From Psychrobacter sp. 72-O-c (GTDB lineage: Bacteria; Pseudomonadota; Gammaproteobacteria; Pseudomonadales; Moraxellaceae), in NCBI RefSeq assembly GCF_904846605.1, contig NZ_CAJHBI010000001.1:62001-126000 (forward strand): a DNA stretch of 64,000 bases, in the 5' to 3' direction. A program made the translations under genes and the position numbers. The notes beneath the pieces are model-generated. The model did not search any database. It had not been told where the DNA came from and was given only the letters and a program-made list of their open reading frames with translations. Below are positions 56,380 through 64,000 of the stretch, in pieces; position 1 is the stretch's first letter, and each line of letters starts with the position of its first letter.

Positions 56380-57575
56380 TGTCGCCACAATCAGAAAATA
56401 ATCTATCAAAAACCACGTCAGCATCTACGGTCTTGCCAGTATCGGAGACATTTTGGGTAAGCTTTATCCGGACATTCAAAGATATCTTCGCCGATAAAGG
56501 CGTGATCTTGATGCTTATTATTGCGCCAATTATTTATGGTTTCTTTTATCCATGGCCGTATTCAACCGAAGTGGTCAATCATGTGCCGGTTGGTATTATT
56601 GATCATGACAATAGCAAACTGTCGCGCACTATTGTCCGTTATGCTAGCGCCAGTCCGCAGCTGGATACTGAGCGCTTTATCAATGAGCAAGCAGCTAAAG
56701 AAGCCATGTGGTCAGATCAAATCGCCGGCTATATGATTATTCCGAGCGGTCTTGAGCAGCAAGTATTATCAGGAAAATCGGCTAATGTCAGCGTCCTAGG
56801 TAATGGTGGCTACTTTATTTTAAATAAAAATGTTCAATTAGGATTTTTGCAAGCGGTAAGTACGGTATCAGCCGGGATTGAGGTTAAGAAAAAGGTAGCA
56901 CAAGGGGCTTATCTACCTACCGCAGCACAAAATACTCAAGCAGTGCCGCTACAGATTATTCCTTTATACAATCAAACGGAAGGCTATGGTGCTTATGTGG
57001 TACCAGCAGTGTCTATTATCATTTTGCAGCAGACACTTTTGATGGCCACGGCTATGCTGATTGGTACGTGGTATGAACAACGCCGTCATGTCACTAGTAT
57101 TCGCGGCTGGCTCGGGCGGATTATGGCACTCAGTCTGCTCAGCTTTATTATTGGCTGCTTTTATTACGGCTGGGCATTTGAGCTCCATCATTACCCACGC
57201 GGTCAAAATATGCTGGGCAGTTTGTTATTTTTACTGCTGTTTTGTCCGACCGTAGCGACGCTTGGCTGCGTACTTGGGCTGTGGTTCCGGCAACGTGAGC
57301 GTAGTATGCAGATCTTGATTTTCAGCTCGCTACCGATATTTTTCTTAAGTGGTTATCCTTGGCCTGCCAACCAACTTCCCGAAGCGTTACAACTGGTGCG
57401 CTGGCTGGTACCAACTACCCCTGCTATCAATACTTCTGTACAGCTCAATCAGATGGGAGCAAGCGTCTCGCAAGTTGCCACAGGATTTTATGCGCTTGCA
57501 GCTTTATGGCTATTTTACTTTATGCTACTGATGCTTTTCCGTTGGCGCACTACTCAAGATAAAGCGATTTATTAA
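56379..57575 (+). CDS. ABC-2-type permease, second
   Basis: A 398-aa paralogue-like partner of the preceding permease. First helix after residue 40 (VILMLIIAPIIYGFFYPW), periplasmic loop with VPVGIIDHDNSKLSRTIVRY, the same pattern as in gene 1. A C-terminal five-helix bundle follows (YVVPAVSIIILQQTLLMATA; FLSGYPWPANQLPEALQLVR). It starts with the ATG overlapping the stop of gene 1, implying translational coupling and a heterodimer. A missing ATPase is discussed in the findings. Confidence 0.85.
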   Translation: MSPQSENNLSKTTSASTVLPVSETFWVSFIRTFKDIFADKGVILMLIIAPIIYGFFYPWPYSTEVVNHVPVGIIDHDNSKLSRTIVRYASASPQLDTERFINEQAAKEAMWSDQIAGYMIIPSGLEQQVLSGKSANVSVLGNGGYFILNKNVQLGFLQAVSTVSAGIEVKKKVAQGAYLPTAAQNTQAVPLQIIPLYNQTEGYGAYVVPAVSIIILQQTLLMATAMLIGTWYEQRRHVTSIRGWLGRIMALSLLSFIIGCFYYGWAFELHHYPRGQNMLGSLLFLLLFCPTVATLGCVLGLWFRQRERSMQILIFSSLPIFFLSGYPWPANQLPEALQLVRWLVPTTPAINTSVQLNQMGASVSQVATGFYALAALWLFYFMLLMLFRWRTTQDKAIY

Positions 57576-57660
57576 AAATGTAGGGTGCATTGCATGTACC
57601 AATAAAGTGTGAAAGCTCCAATTTATATAAACAATAAAAATATCATTAACTATAGCCAAT

Positions 57661-57693
57661 AAAAAAGCGCCTACTAGAATCGTAGACGCTTTT
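57661..57693. terminator. Bidirectional terminator, permease / sthA
   Basis: Stem AAAAGCG-CCTAC / GTAG-CGCTTTT with one internal mismatch and a short loop. An A-run on the left and a T-run on the right place it between two convergent genes. Confidence 0.8.
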
Positions 57694-57732
57694 ATTATCA
57701 GATTATTAGAGTGTTTCTTTATTTAGCCTTAC

Positions 57733-59382
57733 CTAAAACACGCGGTTAAGACCATTCAACGCCGCTACCCGATATGCTTCTGCCATGGTTGGGTAGTTAA
57801 AGGTAGTATTCACAAAATACTCAAGAGTGGCATTGCATTTCATAACGGCTTGTCCAATATGAATAATCTCTGAAGCATGGTTGCCGTAGCAATGAATGCC
57901 TAAAACCTCAAGTGTTTCACGATGGAATAATATTTTTAATACGCCCGTACGTTCACCAATGATTTGAGCGCGTGCCAAGTGTTTAAAGAACGCTCGCCCG
58001 ACTTCATAAGGGACTTTCTCATCAGTTAGCTCTTGCTCGGTTTTACCAATACATGAGATTTCAGGAATGGTATAAATCCCTGTTGGTACGCTAGAGACGG
58101 GTTCGGCATCACTGTCACCAACCATAAAGGCGGCGGCACAGCGACCTTGGTCATAAGCGGCGGAGGCCAGTGATGGCCAACCAATAACGTCACCAGCTGC
58201 ATAGATATTTTCCACTTCAGTACGGTAAGTATCATCTACACTTAACTGACCACGGCTATTGGCTTTGAGCCCAACCGCTTCTACATTTAAGCCTTCAGTA
58301 TTACCTGAGCGTCCATTTGACCACAAGATCGCATCGGATTTGATTTTTTTACCACTTTTTAGATGCAAAATGACATAGTCATCATGAGTCTCAAGGTAAT
58401 CAATCTCTTCATTGCTACGAATGAGCACGCCAAATTGTCTAAAGTCATGAGCAATAGCGTCACTGATTTCGCTATCAAGATAACTGAGCAATTGGTCTTT
58501 GTTATTAATTAAGTCAACTTTATAGCCAAGACCTGTAAAGATAGAAGCATACTCACAACCAATCACACCCGCGCCGTAAATAATAATTTTTTTGACTACA
58601 TAATCCATTTGCAGGATTTTGTCAGAGTCAAAAACGCGCGGATGACTGAAGTCTAGGATTTCAGGTCGATAAGGGCGGCTACCTACGGTAATTATGGCTT
58701 TATTAAAAGTGATGGTTTCAAAGGTATTTTCATCAGTTTCAACTCGTAAGGTATGAGCGTCAACGAAGCTCGCCCAGCCGTGAATGACTTCAATCTGGTT
58801 ACGCTCATAAAATCGCGCGTGCGTGCTAACTTGTTGGCGAATCACTTGACGCGCATTGGCCAGTACTTTAGTGAGCGGTACTTGATGATAATCCATCGCT
58901 TTGGTGAACATCGGGTCACGGCGAAAGTTAATCAAGTTAAATACTGATTGACGCAGCGCCTTACTCGGAATCGTACCGACGTGGGTAGAGTTACCGCCGA
59001 CTTGCTCACGCGGATCAATGACCGCTACTTTTTTGCCAGATTTGGCCAACTTCATCGCAGACGCTTCACCAGCAGGACCGGCACCTAATACTACGGCATC
59101 ATACTCAAACTTATGCTTGTCATCTTTTAAGAATTTTGCGTCTTTATTAAAGCTAGTTTTGACATCGATTCTGGTATCATCGAGCGGATTGACCAAATCA
59201 GGGTGGTACATGACATCTTTAGTTACTTGTTCATGTGTTTGCTCAATTTTTTCTTTCTTATTCTCATCTTTGGTGTGCTCAGATGTCGTCATTGGCGCGC
59301 TGCCACTGTCTTTATTAGAAACTTCAGTATGAATATCTTCACCAGTATCATTGGTGGCGTCGTCTTTAGTTTTTTTTACCAT
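57733..59382 (-). CDS. sthA: Soluble NAD(P) transhydrogenase (SthA/UdhA type)
   Basis: An FAD-containing enzyme of the pyridine nucleotide-disulfide oxidoreductase family, interconverting NADPH and NADH. The 549-aa protein has the FAD motif [20 protein letters not shown], the NAD(P) motif [20 protein letters not shown], the second FAD site [20 protein letters not shown], and the C-terminal interface [20 protein letters not shown]. The usual redox disulfide is absent: the region reads [15 protein letters not shown], without cysteine. This fits SthA rather than a dehydrogenase or reductase. A polar ~90-residue N-terminal extension (Lys/Asp/Glu-rich) is unusual. Confidence 0.88.
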   Translation of the reverse strand: MVKKTKDDATNDTGEDIHTEVSNKDSGSAPMTTSEHTKDENKKEKIEQTHEQVTKDVMYHPDLVNPLDDTRIDVKTSFNKDAKFLKDDKHKFEYDAVVLGAGPAGEASAMKLAKSGKKVAVIDPREQVGGNSTHVGTIPSKALRQSVFNLINFRRDPMFTKAMDYHQVPLTKVLANARQVIRQQVSTHARFYERNQIEVIHGWASFVDAHTLRVETDENTFETITFNKAIITVGSRPYRPEILDFSHPRVFDSDKILQMDYVVKKIIIYGAGVIGCEYASIFTGLGYKVDLINNKDQLLSYLDSEISDAIAHDFRQFGVLIRSNEEIDYLETHDDYVILHLKSGKKIKSDAILWSNGRSGNTEGLNVEAVGLKANSRGQLSVDDTYRTEVENIYAAGDVIGWPSLASAAYDQGRCAAAFMVGDSDAEPVSSVPTGIYTIPEISCIGKTEQELTDEKVPYEVGRAFFKHLARAQIIGERTGVLKILFHRETLEVLGIHCYGNHASEIIHIGQAVMKCNATLEYFVNTTFNYPTMAEAYRVAALNGLNRVF

Positions 59383-59539
59383 GATGTTCTCTTTATTTGT
59401 TCGTTTATTTATCAGTTTGTTTGTCTATTGGCACATTTAGAGTTTTTTAGAGCACTTTTCTATGCTACTAATATGTGCCCACCATACGTTGCGATAAGAT
59501 ATTTTGCAATATCTCGTATCTAGTTGGTCTTATGTATCC

Positions 59540-60436
59540 TTAACCAATACGGCGCTTAAGACCCGTCATCTGTAGGATACGGGTGGCAATCTCTTCAACT
59601 GACATCTCTGAGACATCGAGACTTGGAATACCTTGCGAGGTATAAATACCTTGTATGGCACGCTGCTCTTGCTGACACTGCTGATAGCTCGAATAGCGAC
59701 TGCCCGCGCGGCGCTCTTGACGAATTTTAACCAAGCGATCGGTATCAATAATAAGGCCAAACAGCTTGTCTTTATGCTCACGTAATGCTTTTGGCAACTG
59801 ATTATCGAATAAATCTTCTTCAGTCAGCGGATAGTTGGCCGCTCGAATACCGAACTGTAAGGCCAAATATAATGAAGTCGGGGTTTTACCCGAGCGTGAC
59901 ACCCCAATCAGAATAATATCTGCCGCATGATAATGGCGTGTACGCGCACCATCATCATTATCTAAAGCAAAATGTACCGCATCGATACGTTCTTTGTAGG
60001 TCTCAGAGTCGACGTTATCATGCGCATGACCTGAGTCTCCATCAGGCTCAATACCCGTTTCTTCAGCGATACGCCCGATTAACCCCTCATACATATCCAA
60101 ATTACAGCCATGCGCCGAGTTAATCTTTTCGCGGATATCAGGATTAACAATAGTATCAAAAACTAACGGCAGCAGACCATCGCGTTGATAGGCCATGTTG
60201 ATTTGCTCGACCGCATCTTCAGCGCGCTCTAAGCTATCCACATACGGCAACACTCGCGTCTCAAAAGGCACCGAGGCAAACTGACTTAATATAGAACGCC
60301 CCAAAGTTTCAGCAGTAATGGCGGTACCATCAGAGATAAAAAATGCACTTCTTATGGTTTGCGAGTTGTCTAAACTTAATGCATGGCGGTTTTGAATAGT
60401 GGGCTTATCTTGTTCGGACGGATTGTTAGCGTACAT
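59540..60436 (-). CDS. ppsR: PEP synthase regulatory protein (kinase/pyrophosphorylase)
   Basis: A bifunctional regulator of PEP synthase: it phosphorylates PpsA on threonine with ADP and reverses this with phosphate. The 298-aa protein (DUF299 family) has RSAFFISDGTAITAETLGRS near the start, the P-loop DIILIGVSRSGKTPTSLYLA (about residues 172-191), and KLFGLIIDTDRLVKIRQER. A polar insertion lies near residue 132 (GDSGHAHDN). It is divergent from ppsA, its likely substrate, which supports the assignment. Confidence 0.95.
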   Translation of the reverse strand: MYANNPSEQDKPTIQNRHALSLDNSQTIRSAFFISDGTAITAETLGRSILSQFASVPFETRVLPYVDSLERAEDAVEQINMAYQRDGLLPLVFDTIVNPDIREKINSAHGCNLDMYEGLIGRIAEETGIEPDGDSGHAHDNVDSETYKERIDAVHFALDNDDGARTRHYHAADIILIGVSRSGKTPTSLYLALQFGIRAANYPLTEEDLFDNQLPKALREHKDKLFGLIIDTDRLVKIRQERRAGSRYSSYQQCQQEQRAIQGIYTSQGIPSLDVSEMSVEEIATRILQMTGLKRRIG

Positions 60437-61228
60437 AATTTAAAGACCTCGATAGTAGCGCTATGATGTATGATTTTTAGATGAATGGTATGTGATAAAT
60501 AGCACTGTTATAAACAGTATTGTCACAGACTATGCTGAAGGACAGTGGTGGCTTTTTGTTGTTCAGGTATCTTCTTCATACAGATATCTTGGTCATAACC
60601 CTATAATTCAAGCTGGTCATTTTAGACTGTGATAAATGATAAGAATAGACAGTTGCGAGGACAGACATTGTTTTGCTTGTTATTGCTTTGCTAGCTGTTA
60701 CTTTACTAATGAGAAGCCTACTACTATAAGTAACACCTTACATATATAATATCCTACATATATACTAGCTGACGGAATGCTAATAGCAGTCTTCGAATAT
60801 CTTATTATACGGAGTTAGCATTTATAAATTCGATGAACATACGCGTCATCCCACGCTTGATATTTATGCCTTACATTATACGCATAATAGACGCTTAATA
60901 GAAATCAATGTTAGCATAACTGCCTACAGGCAAACCCATACAACTCTACTCAATATCAACGTTACTTACTGTACTAAAAATTAAGATATAAATAAGTGAA
61001 TTACTGATGGTTCTATGTGAATCAGTTTTGTTACTGTGTATCGTTTGCTATTGATATTTCTTACTATTGAACCAATTGATTGATGAATTAGGGACCGATT
61101 ATTACCGAACGCTATCGTTTGTATCTTTTTCATAAGTTTTTTAGCTCAACCTATCGAAATTATCCAAATATAGCGGTATAATCGACCCTTATAATCCTTA
61201 CTAAATAACCTTATTTTCTGGAGTTATC
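60437..61228. other. Divergent intergenic region, ppsR / ppsA
   Basis: About 790 bp, AT-rich, long for a two-gene control region. It contains the ppsA promoter near 61154-61182. I saw no gene, RNA or strong repeat elsewhere in it; the size leaves room for regulator sites or a small RNA that I cannot identify. Confidence 0.5.
61154..61182 (+). promoter_or_regulatory. Candidate sigma-70 promoter of ppsA
   Basis: TATAAT at 61177-61182 with a weak -35 (TCGAAA, 61154-61159) at 17-bp spacing. A second TATAAT at 61190-61195 gives an alternative. The ppsA start is 46 bp downstream. Confidence 0.5.
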
Positions 61229-63613
61229 ATGGCAGCGCACTCTACAGCACTTGTAATCAATCTTGATCAGCTAGGAAAAAACGATATTGAGACGGTTGGT
61301 GGTAAGAACGCCTCGCTTGGCGAGATGATCAGCCATCTATCTGATTTAGGCGTTAGTGTTCCAGGCGGCTTTGCCACTACCTCAGATGCCTTCAATCGCT
61401 TTTTGACTGAAACGGGTTTACTTGACAAAATTAACAGTGAGCTTAAAGACTTAGACGTTAATGACGTTAACAAGCTGGCTGCTACTGGTAAAAAAATCCG
61501 GAACTGGATTATTGAGCAAGAGTTGCCAAAAGATCTTGAACAAGAGGTTCGCAAATCATTTGAAGAAATGAGTGATGGCAAAGATATTGCCGTCGCAGTG
61601 CGCTCTTCTGCCACTGCTGAAGATTTACCAGATGCGTCATTTGCTGGTCAGCAAGAAACTTTTTTGAACATTCGTGGCATTGATAACGTTTTAGTCGCTA
61701 TTAAAGAAGTGTTTGCTTCACTATATAATGACCGTGCAATCTCTTACCGTGTTCATAAAGGCTTTGAGCATGAAGGCGTTGCCCTATCTGCTGCTGTACA
61801 GCGTATGGTACGTTCAGAGACTGGCGCGGCTGGTGTCATGTTTACGCTAGATACTGAAAGTGGCTTTGACCAAGTGGTGTTTATCACCTCAAGTTACGGC
61901 TTAGGCGAAATGGTTGTGCAAGGCGCGGTTAACCCAGATGAGTTTTATATATCAAAACAGCTATTAACTAATGGTAAGCCTGCGATTATTCGTCGTAACC
62001 TAGGTAGCAAGCATAAGAAAATGATCTATGGTGATGAAGGCAGTACTGCTAAATCGGTTACAGTCGTTGATGTTGAAAAACAAGAGCGTATGCAGTTCTC
62101 TTTATCAACTGAAGAGCTGACTTCACTTGCTAAGCAAGCGATGACTATCGAGAAGCATTATGGTCAAGCGATGGATATCGAATGGGCAAAAGACGGCGAT
62201 ACCAATGAAATATTTATTGTTCAAGCCCGTCCAGAAACGGTTAAGAGCCGCCAAGACAGCAATGTAATGGAACGCTACGTAATCAATACTACTGGTGCTA
62301 AAGTATTATGCGAAGGTCGTTCAATCGGTCAACGTATTGGTTCTGGTAAAGTACGTATCGTTGATAACTTGAACGAGATGGACAAAGTACAAGACGGAGA
62401 CGTACTTGTTTCAGACATGACTGATCCTGATTGGGAACCGGTTATGAAGCGTGCCTCAGCTATCATCACTAACCGTGGTGGGCGTACTTGTCACGCGGCG
62501 ATTATCGCTCGTGAGCTTGGCGTTCCCGCTATCGTTGGTTGTGGTAATGCTACTGAGCTATTGGTTGACGGTCAAGACGTTACCGCTTCTTGTGCTGAAG
62601 GGGATACCGGCTTTATCTATGAAAGCCAGATTGATTTTGAAGTAAAAACTAACTCTATCGAGTCTATGCCTGATCTGGCATTTAAAATCATGATGAACGT
62701 CGGTAACCCAGACCGCGCCTTCTCATTTACCCAAATGCCAAATGAAGGTATTGGTCTTGCCCGTCTTGAATTCATCATCAACCGTATGATTGGTGTGCAT
62801 CCAAAAGCGTTATTGAACATGAACAGCCTACCACGTGAAGTGGCGCAAGCAATTACTGAACGTATTGCTGGCTATGCCTCACCAGTTGACTTCTATGTTG
62901 ATAAATTAGTTGAAGGTATCTCAACTCTAGCCGTTGCTTTTATGGATCAGCCGGTTATCGTTCGTATGTCAGATTTCAAATCTAACGAATACGCGAACTT
63001 ACTTGGTGGTAAACTATACGAGCCATCAGAAGAAAACCCAATGCTGGGCTTCCGTGGTGCGAGCCGCTATGTCTCTGATAACTTTCGCGACTGCTTTGAG
63101 CTCGAATGTAAAGCACTTAAGCGGGTTCGTGATGAGATGGGCTTGACCAACGTCGAGATTATGATCCCATTCGTTCGTACGGTTGATGAAGCGGCGCAAG
63201 TAATTGAAATACTTGAGAAAAACGGTCTTAAACGTGGCGAAAATGGTCTACGCATCATTATGATGTGTGAGCTACCAACCAACTGCTTACTTGCAGAAGA
63301 GTTCCTAGAGCACTTCGATGGCTTCTCAATCGGCTCTAATGACTTGACGCAGCTAACCCTAGGGCTTGACCGTGATTCAGGTATCGTTTCACATCTGTTT
63401 GATGAGCGTGATCCTGCGGTCAAAAAGCTACTGTCTATGGCGATTGATGCGTGCCGCAAAGCAGACAAGTACATCGGTATCTGTGGTCAAGGTCCATCAG
63501 ACCATCCAGACCTTGCTTACTGGCTCATGGAGCAAGGTATCAGCTCAGTGTCACTTAACCCTGACTCAGTGCTCGATACTTGGTTCTTCTTAGCAGGTGA
63601 AGAAGTACAATAA
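61229..63613 (+). CDS. ppsA: Phosphoenolpyruvate synthase
   Basis: PpsA converts pyruvate, ATP and water to PEP, AMP and phosphate for gluconeogenesis. The 794-aa protein has an N-terminal ATP-grasp domain ([40 protein letters not shown]). The phosphohistidine domain has the catalytic histidine in [20 protein letters not shown], and the C-terminal TIM-barrel has [19 protein letters not shown] and [19 protein letters not shown]. The regulatory threonine just before the histidine (RTCH) is the expected PpsR target. GGAG site before the ATG. Confidence 0.97.
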   Translation: MAAHSTALVINLDQLGKNDIETVGGKNASLGEMISHLSDLGVSVPGGFATTSDAFNRFLTETGLLDKINSELKDLDVNDVNKLAATGKKIRNWIIEQELPKDLEQEVRKSFEEMSDGKDIAVAVRSSATAEDLPDASFAGQQETFLNIRGIDNVLVAIKEVFASLYNDRAISYRVHKGFEHEGVALSAAVQRMVRSETGAAGVMFTLDTESGFDQVVFITSSYGLGEMVVQGAVNPDEFYISKQLLTNGKPAIIRRNLGSKHKKMIYGDEGSTAKSVTVVDVEKQERMQFSLSTEELTSLAKQAMTIEKHYGQAMDIEWAKDGDTNEIFIVQARPETVKSRQDSNVMERYVINTTGAKVLCEGRSIGQRIGSGKVRIVDNLNEMDKVQDGDVLVSDMTDPDWEPVMKRASAIITNRGGRTCHAAIIARELGVPAIVGCGNATELLVDGQDVTASCAEGDTGFIYESQIDFEVKTNSIESMPDLAFKIMMNVGNPDRAFSFTQMPNEGIGLARLEFIINRMIGVHPKALLNMNSLPREVAQAITERIAGYASPVDFYVDKLVEGISTLAVAFMDQPVIVRMSDFKSNEYANLLGGKLYEPSEENPMLGFRGASRYVSDNFRDCFELECKALKRVRDEMGLTNVEIMIPFVRTVDEAAQVIEILEKNGLKRGENGLRIIMMCELPTNCLLAEEFLEHFDGFSIGSNDLTQLTLGLDRDSGIVSHLFDERDPAVKKLLSMAIDACRKADKYIGICGQGPSDHPDLAYWLMEQGISSVSLNPDSVLDTWFFLAGEEVQ

Positions 63614-63774
63614 GCTACCGCAGTAGGTCACCGCAGTAATTTATATTGTCATTAGGGTTTGTCCTATATTTACAAACATAGCTTATTTAATATAGAGCTT
63701 GTTTAATATCGAACATACCCTAATATCATCCTTTAAAGTAGCGACTTAAGATATGACTAACTATACAGGCAACT

Positions 63775-64000
63775 ATGCAGATTTTCCTTGCTCGAAATAA
63801 TGTACAAGCGGGTCCCTATGATTTGGATCAACTTAATATCATGTTGGCGTCTGGCGAAGTAACGCTTGATGACTTAGTATGGCATGACGGTTTAGATCAA
63901 TGGCAGCGTGTCGGCAACTTAACCGGTAATCAACATACTTACCGCCCTACTGCTGTGCCTAATACTTCCATTACTAACGACTCTATTGTTAATAATGTGA
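63775..64000 (+). CDS. GYF_2-domain protein, 3' end cut by window
   Basis: An open frame from the ATG at 63775 to the window end, 75 residues so far. It starts MQIFLARNNVQAGPYDLDQL and continues VTLDDLVWHDGLDQWQRVGN, the GYF_2 pattern (GPYxxxQ, then a W-x-x-G-x-x-x-W core). Such domains are usually cytoplasmic and precede membrane segments in small envelope proteins. The rest lies outside the window, so no function can be given. Confidence 0.7.
   Translation, partial: MQIFLARNNVQAGPYDLDQLNIMLASGEVTLDDLVWHDGLDQWQRVGNLTGNQHTYRPTAVPNTSITNDSIVNNV

Noticed and set aside
1..64000. CRISPR array, tRNA, rRNA or riboswitch
   Set aside because: No regularly spaced direct repeats, cloverleaf candidates, rRNA-like sequence or recognisable aptamer core seen by eye; a covariance-model search would be needed to exclude small RNAs.

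Overview
The window looks like a chromosomal segment of a Moraxellaceae gammaproteobacterium, most likely Psychrobacter or a close relative. This is inferred from gene content, AT-rich composition, low-complexity insertions in housekeeping proteins and the gene order pilZ-holB and kdsB-lpxK-msbA-exbD-exbB. I saw no rRNA, tRNA, CRISPR array, prophage or complete IS element. The first gene (polyphosphate kinase 2) is cut by the left edge and the last (a GYF_2-domain protein) by the right edge.

Region 1 (0-11.4 kb): ppk2 points right. A long minus-strand run follows, which in transcription order reads rsmG, parA, parB, exbB, exbD, msbA, lpxK, kdsB, holB, pilZ. It joins chromosome partitioning, a TolQ/ExbB-type energising pair, lipid A/Kdo synthesis and export, and a type IV pilus factor. 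Region 2 (11.7-24.2 kb): a Lon-family AAA+ protease with a lysine-rich tail, a WYL-domain regulator, an orphan TerD protein, a voltage-gated-type potassium channel, a small zinc-ribbon membrane protein, OmpW, and the pyruvate dehydrogenase genes aceE-aceF. Two copies of a ~148-bp inverted-repeat element (MITE-like) lie in regions 1 and 2, one of them between exbB and exbD.

Region 3 (24.9-45.4 kb) is the most unusual part. A surface-protein module occurs twice in the same orientation. Each copy has (i) a 154-aa secreted single-DUF11 protein, (ii) a 670- or 700-aa secreted multi-DUF11 protein, and (iii) a ~1780-1800-aa protein with DUF11, SdrD-B-like and Ig-like domains and a large C-terminal region ending in an outer-membrane beta-signal. 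Between genes (ii) and (iii) both copies carry two successive stem-loops of unrelated sequence. Between the modules is a further secreted DUF11-type protein, flanked by decayed relics of itself, each with a decayed copy of its 3' tail. A 277-aa exported protein follows module 2. I infer a lineage-specific surface-display or fibre system in which the barrel gene and the small gene are conserved while the middle protein diversifies.

Region 4 (45.6-64 kb): a TetR regulator, an endonuclease/exonuclease/phosphatase-family protein, a glycine-zipper protein and glycerol kinase, all on the minus strand. Then a plus-strand tolC-like, yihY/brkB, hlyD-like, ABC-2 permease, ABC-2 permease cluster with no ATPase gene. 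SthA transhydrogenase and PpsR (PEP synthase regulatory protein) are on the minus strand, PpsR being divergent from ppsA (PEP synthase).
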